Positions 23,729 through 36,838 of a stretch of 64,000 nucleotides of DNA are shown here, one piece after another. Origin of the DNA: Ascaris suum (taxonomy: Eukaryota > Nematoda > Chromadorea > Rhabditida > Ascarididae); assembly GCA_013433145.1 (NCBI GenBank), contig CM024177.1, forward strand, positions 1,938,610 to 2,002,609. The letters are read 5' to 3'. How positions within the stretch are numbered: position 1 is the first letter of the stretch; every line of letters begins with the position of its first letter. The translations under genes were made by a program, and so were the position numbers. The notes beneath the pieces were generated by a model. That model worked only from the letters and a program-made list of their open reading frames with translations. It had not been told where the DNA came from and searched no databases.

Positions 23729-26700
23729 ATGGCATTCGAAAAAAAAAAAGTTGACCACTTGTACTATCAAGATATAATAATATTTCAGCAACGAGACAAC
23801 AACACTCAAAGACCTTTTTATGAATCACCGAAGAGATTGAGCGGGTATTCATGCTATTTGATGCTGTTGCTATTGTCAGTAATGCTATTATTTGCTATTT
23901 TTCATCAAAAAATTATCGCTAATCTAAGAGAAAAATTAAGCGATTCAACTACAACAACATTCAATGACACGAAATGCGATATGCGTATTTGCACTCGAAG
24001 GTATCAATTTTAATTGGGTATAACTTGTTCAAAAAACAAAACTCTTATGGATCTATCACAAGATTAATGAATAAAATAGTATATATCACAGGCTATATTC
24101 AGTGGACTATCATATAGATTTGAATGACGTTTCGATTAATGAACTGTGGATACTCAAATGTAACGTTTATTGTACGGCAGTTTTATCATTTACCAAAGTA
24201 TGTTATCGGACGAGATCGATAACTTAAGTGTCCTATTACATAGCAAAACGAAAAATAACAGTTATCTCTACTAAGGTGATAGCATTAAGAAAAATCAACA
24301 GAGGATATAAGATCATAACGATCGAATTCATTGATAACGAATCGATTTGTCGCAGATGTTTAGTGATTACGAAAACACCGCTTGTCATTTTCATTTAACA
24401 GTACAAGAGAATATTTTCTGAGATTGGATTAACTTTGAGGATCCATTATGCATAATGAGATTAGCGGAAGTTTTCGGATCCCATAAAGTGAAGAGAAAAA
24501 AATTGTGTTCAACGATGGAAGTCGAAAGATTAATTCATACATTAACGCACAGAGCAAATGAAAACAGTGAGGGCAGAATATTTCATGATGTCTGTTTTCA
24601 GTTCACTCTCCACACAAAAACTAATGTAATGCGCATTAAGAGCGCATTTCACAGTGATGCGATAGTGATGATAAATAGGAGTCTTAAATACTCTAATAGA
24701 AGGTTTTCGGATCACAGATTTACTACCTCCACCCCTCGCCCCTCCTACCCCCCCCCCCCTCACAACCTTCCAACACTCCGCCCTTCTCTTTCACCTCCAA
24801 TAAACGCCTTTCGTATTATATGTCTCTTGAAAACATAGAATTACTGTAAGTTCATTATTTTTACGCTCCAAAACTTTGAAAGCTTTAGGGAAGAACCAAA
24901 GTTTATGACGCGCGTATAGCAAGAGATATGCATTGCACTTCGTTGATTCGTTACACCTGTTCAGGTGTTAATAAACTCATTAGAAGCGTAGTTGAACAAT
25001 TGAACCAAAAACGTTCCACTGATCTTATCATTTGTCTGTTACAGCTTCCGGACATTGCCACTTATAATAATAAGCCTTGACGGATTTCGTGCCGATTATC
25101 TGCAAAGAAATACAACTCCAGCTATACAACGATTGTTCGATTGTGGTACCCAAAGTACTTTCATGATGCCTGTCTTCCCATCAAAAACATTTCCAAATCA
25201 TTACTCCATGGCTACAGGTCTTTATCCGATTTTCAACGGTATTGTCGACAATTATTTTGAAGATCGCAATTTGTCTGAGGTTAGCTACTTCTATATGATG
25301 CGATCTAATAAATGATAAAAAAAAATGGATGTTTTCAAATTTAGGTCAGATAGAACTTAACTAGAAGATCATTGCGATCAATAATACAATATCGGTGTAA
25401 CAATTGATGTTCTCCACTGAGATGTACGCATTTCAGATCAAGTTCAAGAAATCAACAAAAACTGCAGGATGGTATCTGGGTGAACCGGTATGTGATTTCA
25501 TTTCCATTGATGAATCGAAAATCGAAATATGAAAGTGATTTAAAATATCGATAACGTTTTCTTTCATAGAAAATAAAGCAAACAACTTGATGAGATATAT
25601 TTTAATTAAATCTTTGCCATCAAAGAAATCCACTGAGGTGAAATTCGCCAATGATGAATTGAATTGGTAAATTGCGCACTTCAAAAGAGTAATTTTTTTT
25701 TTTTCTTTCAGATATGGAATACGGTACAAAAATATGGATTGAAATCAGCCGTATATTTTTGGCCAGGAAGTGAAGCAATCATTAATGGTATAAGATTTCA
25801 ACGATTATATAATGGAAGACAACAAATGTTATCGATATTATATTAAAGCTGAACATTTTGCTACTCTATAGCTTATAACATTGGCAGTTATTAAATATTT
25901 TCTAGACGGGAATTTAATTATGCAAATAAGGAGGTTTATTTAGATGATAGAATGAAATTATTCGTTTTATGTTTTTGTCTAATTCATAGACGATTTTTAG
26001 AGAATGGTTGAGAGATTAGATTTTTAAGCGTTCTTTATATTTTGCATTCGTTTCACTCATGAGTAGATTACGTTGAAAACAATGCAATAATTTAGGTAAA
26101 AGGCCAAATTATTTCATGCATTATGATCGTCGGGTTCCCTATACACAACGCATCGATAAGGTAAACTTTATACAAATAATAACGAAGATTATAATGAATA
26201 AAATATCTCAATGAAACTATGTTGTATCTTTCAGATCTATATGTGTGCTATTGCTTTAAGTGTACATTATGGTATCTCACATTTATAGTGAAATTCGTTT
26301 AAAAAAAAAAAAAACTCTGTGCAGAATTATTGTCTTATGAAAAGAAGAAAAAAAAATTATAAATATCGAAAAATATTTTAAATCTAAACGGATTTATGCT
26401 AGATTAGAAAAATGCTTTGATCCTCTCTAGTTTCATAGTCCTCTATCTCAACAAATTACGAATATTATTCGGCTTTTGATGGTTGATATTCAATTGATTT
26501 TAGGCAATCGAGTGGCTAAATATGCCGGAGCATGAAAGACCGACTCTTATAATGCTCTACATGGAAGAACCAGATATCGCCGGTCATAAAGCTGGCGCTG
26601 AATCCCAAAATGTCAGTTTCACTGCTTCTAATCTATCTTAGAACGCGAACTGCATGATTACTTACTTCAATGAGATTAAATATAAAAATGAGGTCACTTG

Positions 26701-29700
26701 ATACATTTGAAGAACTTTGCGGTGCTTAGAATGAAAATTTCCCCATATTCTTGTACCTTGCGATCTTATAGCAAGTGGAGTTGTGCTTGTGCAATTAGCT
26801 TGAAATTTTAGAGCAGCTCAAATGCGCAATAGCTTTAAGTTCTGATTTCAGTGAAATTAAACGATGCTTAACTAAGTCAAATGTTAGCATATTTTCGTAT
26901 TTGATCAATGATATTACTTGATAGTAGTTTTTCTAAAGGTTCAAACAGCAAACGTTATTGTGGATGGGATGATAAATTATCTAACGAAACGGCTTATCAA
27001 TGAACGTCTCATTGGATGCGTAAATATTCTCATTCTTTCCGATCATGGTACGACGCTAAATTTATTTCTTTTCGAGGAAAGCATTAACATTCATGTGGAA
27101 ATTTTTATGTCTAATAGGCTACTAAATATCTTTATTTCCTCTTTAAGCATTTCACTTAATTCTGATGAGAGTTCTATTCACTTCAACAACTCACCTAGAT
27201 GCCTTATAAGAATATCTTATAGAAAGTAGGTGATTTATACTTGCATCGACATTACAATTAGAGGAACAAAGCATCTAACGAGAACTATGCAAGAGAATCA
27301 GTGCTCATACTCTATTTTAGAAATTTCTCAACTATCCATTTATTCTGCCATTAACTTCATTATATCCCGTAAGATGGCCTCTTTATAACGCGAATACTTT
27401 GAAATGTAAATGAGGCCATAATGAATCGAATGAGAAATCATTTTAAATCTTTAATGTAATCGATTTATTAGAACGCCGATGGTCAAATATTTGTAAGTAT
27501 AATTTTGCGACGTTCTATTGAAGAGGGAGGAAAATGTTCACTTTTATAGGTATGCAAACTATTGATCCATCTCGAGTATTTATTCTTAGCAATCTTTTCA
27601 ATACGTCCTTCAATGGAACGATTTTCGGTGGTGTCGTCTCAAGAATATCTCTTCCCAGTGATGATGGTACGCATTATCTCCAGAATCATCAATAAATCTA
27701 TTTCCTATTTCAAGTGTTCAAGGTTTTTATCAATACTACAAACACTCATTGATTCATATCATCCTTCAATCCATATAAAGCTTCCCGAAATTTCTGAATG
27801 TTGAAATAAGTGAATAATATAAATTGCCCCTAGAAACTCGTTTATAGAAATTAATTGCAGCTGAAAAGGTTGAGGAATTAATACGACCACTAAAGTGCAA
27901 CAAAGGACGGAATTATTTGGCTTATAAAACAGAACACATGCCAATAAGATATCATTATCGTGGCTCGCATCGAATCGGCGACGTTGTTATTGAAGGCCGA
28001 CCTGGAGTTCTTCTTCTTAGGTAATTTCAGTTTTCTCATCATAGTCAGACTGAGACTTGTTCATCGTAACTAATTAAGGTGCAGAATATTTTTGTGCTTT
28101 AATAATAACTGCGATTACTGAAATCAGATCAAAGAATGATGTGGAGTGGAGCAAGAAGAGACTAGGCGATCATGGCTATGACAATCGTATGCCGAGTATG
28201 CGAGCGATATTTGGCGCGTTTGGACCAAGTATCGCCGAAAAAAAGCACATCGGTGGATTCGAAAATATCGAACTTTACAATCTTTTCGCAGGTAGGTTCG
28301 AAGTTCGAAAGGAACTACTTTGCACTCTTAGTATGTAGTTAGGTAGATTTACGTTCAAGTTGAGTTTTGTCCTATATTACTATATAGTGAGGACCCTGCG
28401 ATGCATCAAAATTTCGCCTATTTTTTGTTGCATTGCCTGGGAAATGCAATATTCCCGTCCATGTTTTTCAGCAGTTTGCATCATTCTTTAGAACAATTCG
28501 GCATCGACTGCTGAGAAGTGGGCTTTATGTCTGCTTAATTATTCAAATCCTCTAACGTTATTGAAATTATTTCAAACTCCATAGACTTTCTTATTTCTTC
28601 CTTCTCAATCTATGACCAAAAAAATCCTAGGTGTTCGATTTGCAGTGTTATTTTATTCATGGAATACTTAATACATACGAAAAAAATTACATTGTGATTT
28701 TTAAATGCCAATCTACTTTCTAACTCATCAATTTAACATGGAAGCGTAATGCATAGTACTCTGATCACTTTTTTTTTTCGACTGCCAAAAATTACGCGCA
28801 AGAAATTATGGCAGAAGCTAGGTGGGATTACGATTATGAAAATTTATCGGATTCAATATTTTAGGCTGCTATCTATTTTTGTAAAAATTCTGCAATAATA
28901 TGCTTCAACGAGAATATTTTTACTTAGTCAAAATTAAGATTTTCAACACTCGCAATAGTCGATTTCTTCGTTACGTTTTAAAGCTGATAGCCTGAAAAAC
29001 TAACAAGACAAACTGATGAATAATTTTGTTGCGCCTTCATCTTTGTTTAAGATAGGTGAATATTACTCGCAGGAATTAAACGTTATCATTTTATATAGGC
29101 GCTTAAAGGCAAATTTAATGAAATGGAATGCAACATATAGATCAGCTAAGCAGTTTTATGCTCATAGATTTACTATCGATTCCTCCTTCTCCAAATAACG
29201 GTACTAATGGACGTCTTTATGCTGTACTTCGCAATCCACCATTCATTCGAGAGGAACGTTGCACGATTATTAACGTCAAATGCCCAAAGTTCCATGATAG
29301 TAAACGTTGCCGCTCTGCTTGTTTGGTTCGTGACTTGTTTCATTACTAAATAGTCGGCCTTTATACACCCATATACAAATTTATTCGTTAGAAGTGTTTC
29401 TTAGAGTTGAACAGCTTAAGTTAACTTGTGAGAAAAACAGATTGGCAATGAGATGTAACGAAATAGTATTAATTAATAATGAAATTTGATACAATGACGT
29501 TCGTTGATAATTGAATATGATAAAATATAAGATCCATTTCATGATTTTATGCTAAAGTTTTTCGATTTACAAGAACTTTTTCTTCTCATCTTGAAACGTT
29601 TTAGTTAATGATTTATAGTCTTTCCAATAAGCTTTTTATTTCCAATTAGCTTTTATATTTTCTTACTGTAGCTGATTTCTCTTTCATTATCTAATTTTCT

Positions 29701-32700
29701 TTTTTCCAAATATTTGAATTCGTTTTATTGTCGTCCGACTGAAAAGCGATACCACAAATACCGTAATAAAAAATATTAAATTTTTCTGTTTAAAATGATG
29801 ATCTTCATAATGTAATATATGTTTCTTCGGAATAGTGCTGTTAAATATGCATTCAAAAACTTTCATAAAAATACAACCTATCGTGCAAAAAAAAAAAGAA
29901 CATGAATTAATAACAACATAAAAGAATATTTTTCAAATTTAATCGAGGATAAGCAATATTTTAGAAATAAATATAGAATATTTTTATTACAACCAAGCAT
30001 TTCGTCAAGTAATTAGTATTTACTAATCAATTAAACAAAAATATGCCACTCTATTAGAGAAAATTAAATACAACATAAGAAAATTTTCACCAAAAAATTA
30101 CATTTAGCCAAGTTTACCTAGCCATTAAAATTCTAAAAGATGAGTTTTGGGTAGTGTCAAACGAATGTGCAGCAAAATTTTGCAAGATAGGGTTTAATCT
30201 CTATAATATAGTGCAATGATGTGTGTTTTTTTTTCCGACAGGTGCGTTAGAACAGTCAACATGTGTAACAAGGTTTGCTAGAAATGATGAATGTAATGTT
30301 GATTATTGAGTGCAGTATCTGGTACAGATAAATTGTGTGCATGAAAGAGGATTGTTTGATGATGTTGTTATGTGTTGCTGTCGACGATGATGCTGGCTTA
30401 CAGTGAAATATAAGTGCAACCTGTATGATATATTCCAATCGAGTTAGAAGAGAGCCTATGCAGCATCTTTCACTGCAACGACGAGGGCGGATAGTATGCA
30501 AGGATTAGGGGATGATGCTATGCTAGTCTATGTAATGTGTTCAAGTATAATATTAATGCTTAAATATTAAGCTATTTTTTAAATATATTGCGCACAGGTG
30601 TTAATCGTTTGGTTTCGGTTTTCAGATGGCTAAAACGAATAGCAGTCAATGCAATGCTCCACAAGCAATAGTTCATACTTGTACTGTAAATGGAACTGAA
30701 TGCAGTGTTTCGTTATGTAATTCAACGCTCTACTACAATCAAAGGCTTCGAATTGTGCAAATGGTCGCAATGACTCTCACCAACACATCATCTGACACAT
30801 TTTATGGGTAGGTGAAGAATATGCACAAACCACATTCTTTTTCATAATCAATGCTGAGAACGAATAAATAAGTTCTTTGTAGTGTCTATGTTTTTTATTG
30901 ATGGCCAGAATGAATGAGCTAATAAAGAATGAATCGGTTGTCTATTGCCTAGGAGGAATATTTTTATGCCGTACCTATTTAAAAATATCTTAGCGTATAC
31001 TCTAGCTTAATCTCTCTTCAAGCATATGGAAATTTGAATAAAAGAGTTTAGGATATATGCGCATTAATATTTTCAACATTTTTTACTTATAAATTCCATA
31101 AACACAAACGTTTTCATGTTGACTTCTGAAAATCTAATGAAGCCTAAATATCAAAATTATATAAAGTTCGATATTTCTTACCTCATTCTTTTCCACGTTC
31201 ATATAGAATGTGAAATTTGTGCATTTCGTTTTTCTCAGTCGAACAAATTGAGAGCAAGAAAAAACCATTTGAGCAACGAACAATTCACCAAGATGTCATG
31301 AACATAGAATTTCTTTTTGCATATTTTTTTTCGAGCATTTTCATGAACGGTCGATCATTTTCATTTCAACAAGTGGGGGAAAAAAATTTTTTTTTTTTTG
31401 AATTGGATATCACAACAATGATTCGCAAGCATTTCAACCAAAATTGCTTATGGTGTAACAAATTAGTTTCGTTTCTCTGTGTGGATTCACACTTAAGAGG
31501 AAACAACAGTTGATTCGAAAAATTTTAACGCCTAAGCTGCCCAACTCCCCCTCCCCTCTTCGCACCGGAATTCTTCATGGAAGCGTCGATTCAGTTTATT
31601 ATACAACTTGAGTACGCCTGGTAGGCGCACTACTTTAAGGCAATCTGATTTCTTGTGAAAGTGATTCACAAAGGCAGGAAAGAATATTATAGGTTTGACT
31701 GTGCAATGTGTCGTATCACTGGAATCCCTCATTTGAAACATACCAACGGTAAGTAAGTAGTTACAGTTAATTTTTGAAGTTTCATTGACAAATATGGAGT
31801 TCAATAAGTGCAAATATAAGCGATTCAAACGTCTATATAATAGTGAAATAGAAATGAGATAAAAATTCGTCTAAATGGAAAAAAAATCATTTTAAATTAA
31901 TTAGAAGAATCTTATTTTAATATTTGCATCCGATAAAAGCAAATGAGCTCATCTAATGTATTCGAAGAAAATTACAAAAGAATTACATAGGGAAATTTTA
32001 AACATTTTAGATATTATCAGCAATTATTGTTGAATTTTCAGGAATATTGCAATATTTAGCACATCTAATCGATGATTATGTAAAAAATTATAGCTTATTA
32101 ACGATATATTTTGGTCCTATTTATGATTTAGATGGAAATGGAATCCGTGATTCTGATCATATTATAAGGTATCTTTAATTCATTTATCAAAATAAACATT
32201 TCTTTTTTTTTTCTAATTTCAAAAAGAATTTCCCATTCCCCATTCATTGTTTTGATTTGTATGATTAGGTTTTTGCATAATATCAAATAAAGTTAGATCG
32301 ATTAAATAATCACTTCATTTGTCACTTTTTTCTATTGGTTCACGACCGGATATCGGCTGGGTGAATCACTTGAACGCTCCGGATATTATAATATATCATC
32401 ATGCAATTTAAGCAACGGATGTGTTCCGAAATATTCAGCCTCTTCACGTTGCTTTGCGATTTCCTTAGTCGAAATATTCCTAGAATATAGTGGGGAAGGA
32501 GTTCAGCATTGTGCACATTTACTGCACTTTGAAAACTCGAAAGAATAGTTTCTATTGTTTGATGGATAAATGTCCAACTATTTTCCACCCCACAATCCAT
32601 TCGGAAACCTAAAGAAGTTTTTATCCTTTTTTTTCAATTAAGGGTCAATAAACCTTCGCATATATTCGTCATTCTTTTCCGTTGCAATAAACGATGAAAA

Positions 32701-33475
32701 TATAAGAAAAAAGCAATGCAAAAAACCGATTTTTATCCCACTTATTTTACCAATTATTGATGAAGATTTCAATTGTTTGGTGAGTTAGTCTTTTTATTTA
32801 TTTATTCACTAAGCGAATATGGAATCGTGAATTTTACCAGATTGTTAAGATTTACAGCATGATCCCGCTTTAACTTTACAAGGTTGTAAAGGTTTCAAAA
32901 GTAGTAATAAGCAATTATGGAGTTTTTGGGACGATTTTAATATTGCTACAGGTATCGGGACATAAATAATCTCTTCTAATGAGTATTACGCAGGTGTTTG
33001 GTAAATAAGTTTATAATTTTATTTCGTAGCTCACAGAAAAGAATAGTTAACGAATGATGCATAATTTATTATTAATGACATTCTTCTTCCGTTTGACCTT
33101 GCATAATGACTATCAGTGGTTTTTGCATCGATACTTTTCTAGTGTACAACGATTCACTTATCAATCTCTAAGATAAGGTTTACAGCTTTGTGCCGCAAAT
33201 ATAGAGTACATAACTCTTTTGTACAAACTATTGCCAACTTATGGCATTTTGCATAGATATAAGGTAAAGAAAACAAAAATTGCCAACATTCGTTTCTCGA
33301 AATTGTTGTGATTTTCTTGCAGGATCCAGAAGAATATCTTTTCCAGAATACTGCTCGTATTCGTGATATTGAACAATTGACAGGATTACAGTTTTTCACC
33401 GATCGTAATATATGGCCAACACATGAAGCGGTGATGTTAAGGACTCATATCACGCGAAAATTATGGCCACACTAG
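23729..33475 (+). CDS. ENPP-type ectonucleotide pyrophosphatase/phosphodiesterase, copy A (frameshifted)
   Basis: Exons: 23729-23749, 23789-24000 (or unspliced 23729-24000), 25045-25279, 25437-25487, 25712-25787, 26096-26160, 26504-26611, 26939-27047, 27550-27666, 27861-28020, 28128-28291, 29168-29325, 30626-30807, about 31693-31748, 32042-32168, 32643-32779, 33323-33475. A type II membrane protein: cytosolic N-terminus, helix YLMLLLLSVMLLFAIF, then the ENPP catalytic domain, which hydrolyses pyrophosphate or phosphodiester bonds outside the cell. Metal and catalytic residues are all present: SLDGFRADY (Asp), FPSKTFPNHY (Thr nucleophile), GIVDN (Asn), EEPDIAGH (Asp, His), LSDHG (Asp, His), GDHGYDN (His). 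NNGTNGRLYAVLRNPP leads into the nuclease-like domain with GPIYDLDGNGIRDSD. Length would be about 709 residues, but exon 32643-32779 carries one extra base. The short exon at 31693-31748 is the least certain. Confidence 0.88.
24001..25044. other. First large intron of ENPP copy A, with polypyrimidine tract
   Basis: Holds a 127-codon open frame (24455-24838, +) without motifs or partners, and a C-rich tract including 12 C at 24748-24759. The frame has a proline-rich tail only because it crosses the C tract. I regard it as intronic. Confidence 0.5.
32684..32697 (+). other. Frameshift and stop in the penultimate exon of ENPP copy A
   Basis: The exon starts in the ENPP frame (KPSHIFVILFRCN) and hits TGA at 32695-32697. 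After AATAAACG the reading continues correctly only in another frame (IFIPLILPIIDEDFNCL), which then splices in phase to the last exon. The exon is 137 bases, while its counterpart in copy B is 136. One extra base, most simply an A in the AAA at 32689-32691, explains both facts. If real, the product loses the end of the nuclease-like domain. Confidence 0.85.
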
Positions 33476-36400
33476 TGAATCAACGAAAAATCTATCGATT
33501 ATATGCTTATGCGATTTCATGTTTTGTGCTGAAAGAAGCACGGTTATGGTAGTACGTAGAAAACTTGACGAGAATAGCAATGATGGTTCACGAAAAAAAA
33601 GCAAGGTCTCTTAGCTGATTCAAGTATTTTGAAAGATGCTTAGCGGATGTTTACTTGGTGAAATTATTTTGTTGAGATTAGCGCTGACTTAGTGGAGGTA
33701 AATAGTGAGGAAATTTACCAAGGAGATTACTGGTTGTAATAGAAATGCATAATATTTGATATTCGCATGCAGTATAAATCAAACGACTTATGATTTCAAA
33801 AATGCATATGATATTCGTAGTGAATTCCAATAAAAAGCAACATTGCGACGATTGTTTTTATTGTCTAAGCAGCATATTTTCTAACTGCTATCATAAATTT
33901 GTAAAATGTTGATTCATTAAGTGGAAATGAGTGAGATGTTTTTTATATATCTGCTTGTTGTTCTATTCAGACAGAATAAATTATTTTTTTTAGAACAAAA
34001 TAAATACAATCGATAGCTAAAAACCTCAGACAAAAACAAAATAAAAGAAAGAAACTAAATTATTGATATTAGGTTATAAACATCGTTGTGAGCATAAATA
34101 ATGATATCTAAAGGGGAATGGTGTTCGCGCAACAATAAACGAAACGCTTTCTAATGTGATGTTTGAGTTTTAATCCACCTTTGCGACCACTTACTTGATG
34201 ATGGATAGATGTTTCTGAATTCCCTCTTAGAACGACGGATAAAAGGGCATTTTGAATGGAAAGGGGGAAGCAAGAAGCAATTAAGTTGATAAACGCAAAC
34301 AATGTTTTACATCGTCGACAAATATTGCAAATCTACAACATAAAGAGTACAAGACAAGCATACGCCTGAACTAGTCTCTGTACAATCATAACTCTGCTTT
34401 ATATTCGCTAGTAGACACACAAATTTTGAGTGCTCTCTTTGAAGGTATTTTCATTTACGTACAAATCATCGCATACTTTTTTATCAAAATGAACTTGAGT
34501 TAATTTCTATTCACAAATCGATGAGCTCGGATACTGCCAAAATATTTACTGTCGATGGCCGCTGGATTTGACTTTATCTTCAAACTCATCATATATTTCT
34601 AATCTAAATAAGTAAATGCTAGTAGTTTTTGTAGGATTATAAATTTCATGAGAAAGCAAGTGGGGTGGTAAGTTTGACTCGTTAATTTCTCATTAGAGCC
34701 GTTTCTGCATTCTTCCACTCAGCGATCACCAATTAAGAAAAGCCTGTGATAAAAATTTATTGTTTGACATATATGAAGATATGATTCGCATTCTTCGTAA
34801 TGAAAGGGATGTCATACAATAAAAGCAGAACTTTTTATGTGGATTTCAATCCATGCTTCCGAAAAATTCGCGTTGACTTTTAATATTTTCAAAAATTTCT
34901 GGATGAAACGATGACCAAAGATTAACTGCTGTGTATGCCATGCTAGAAAAAAAGCGACCTGTTATGTGATGAAATGTTTTTGCATGATGAATAGAAGTAA
35001 TTCTTATAGAGTTGCAATCTTTGATGATTAGATAATACCATATTCGAGTCGATTCTGAGAATCTCGCAACCCATATGAATAATACCTACTATTAGATCAA
35101 TTGGATATTATATTTGATTAGATGAGCAAAACAACATCCTCTAAACCAGTTAAAATTTTTATCCGAATATAAGAAAGTGGGAAATTTTGTGCCAAATTCA
35201 CAGGAAAATTGAAACAATCTGTTCGATCATCTAGTTCAATTCATTCAGTTTTTGTTGTCTTTGCAAACATTTATTCGATTAAATGTTAAATAACGTCGTC
35301 TGTTGTAAGTATTGTTCGATTCTCTCTTCTTTTTTTTTTTTTTTTTTGTGAGCCAATGAATGCGATAGTTTTGCATTATGATCATTTTATCAGGATTGTC
35401 ACATTATCCTTTGATAACATAATCTTTTAAGGTTCTAGTGATTATTGATTCGCATTCTGAATATGATTTTTCAACTATTGCAGAAGTTTATTGCTATTTT
35501 CTCTTTCTTTAGTATATTTTACGAAAAGTTTTTTTCCGTTCTTTGCTTATCTTTTTCTTTATCCTTACCATCATCTTCCTTTCATCATCCATTTATTTCC
35601 TCATCTAGATCGTCTTTTAAAATAATCTATGCAAAAATGTGTTGAGAAAAATGATGTGAAAATTATATATTCTTATCGCTCGGTATGTTGACCGTTTCTT
35701 TTTTTTTTTTTTTTTCAAATTCGAGATTAAATAACGCGCATAATTTATTACTTTCCAACATCGAAAATTTTCATATTGTTTGTTGCAATATTTATTATCG
35801 AAATTGACTGTACAAAGAGAATTAAATTCGCAAAGAAATCTATTCGATAAGTGATCTTTTGAGAAATTAATTCCCTTTTTGTCGATGCTATTAAATTGAA
35901 TAATATTGATGGCGCAAAAATTTCGTTTTAATAATTCAACGAATACGAAAAGGCGAATGCATGAAAGAACGTCTTTTCTTAGATTGCTTTCTATTTAGCT
36001 GAAGAAAACAACAAAACTCCTTTTATGTGATATTATTTAAATGGAATAGCAACATTTTTTTTGCATTTATTCTCGAATTCTTATATGTGCAATGAGAAGA
36101 AATAAAGAGAACGAGACAGTTAGGATGAAGGAAGGAAAATAAGAGAGATGCGTTTCCAAATAACGACGCTTTGATTTTTTTTTTATTTTTGAAGCTGAAC
36201 CTTTATTGTATAGGAATTGCTCTCTTGTGATCGCCATGTTTCGTTAAATCGATCTCACTTGACCATTTTCAGAATATTTTCTATACTAGTATAAATTGAA
36301 AAAAAAAACACATCGTGAAGGATAAATAATGATCCTTGAATGGGAATTTTCATAGTGCAAATTTAGATAAGCTTACCGTTAAGCTATGAACCGAATGTAT

Positions 36401-36838
36401 AAGTTGCTTCAAGTATGTAATTAGCGAAAATTTTAACAGCTAAACATATCGCCATACAATTATCGTTGTATGGATCACTTCTTTTGCACTCAGTCATGGG
36501 ATCAACATCGCGATTGGAACAAACGTGAAGTTAAGCGGTTTATGTGAAGCGGCATTGCTCATATAGCAGAAAAACATCCCTTCTACGTAGCAGCATCGAA
36601 TTAATCCCTCCTATATATCCATCATATTATTCGTTACTCGAAATTTATGGTTATGTTCATATGCAAGTGACCTTGCAACAGGCGACATTTTTCTTCAACC
36701 AAGCGACAATTTTTCTTGTTTATGGTGACCTCGGCATCCTTTTCGCCCTTCCTTTCCCTCTTCTTCAATAACATTTTCACTTTATTTAGCAGTTTATTGC
36801 ATTATAGTGCTTTTTTTTCATCACTGTTAGGACTGTAA
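33476..36838. other. Intergenic region between the ENPP copies
   Basis: 3' flank of copy A followed by AT-rich sequence with several T runs (for example 35333-35347, 35699-35715). Short frames at 35445-35645 and 36544-36771 lack motifs and splice partners. I see no gene. Any separate promoter of copy B must be in here or in its first intron. Confidence 0.5.
33828..33833 (+). promoter_or_regulatory. Candidate polyadenylation signal of ENPP copy A
   Basis: AATAAA about 350 bases after the stop codon at 33475. Plausible but unproven. Confidence 0.35.

Noticed and set aside
24455..24838. 127-codon open frame inside ENPP copy A
   Set aside because: Lies within an intron, has no matching splice sites, and its proline-rich end comes from a C homopolymer.
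31532..31828. 98-codon minus-strand open frame opposite ENPP copy A
   Set aside because: Overlaps the candidate short exon of copy A on the other strand and has no motif or splice continuation.
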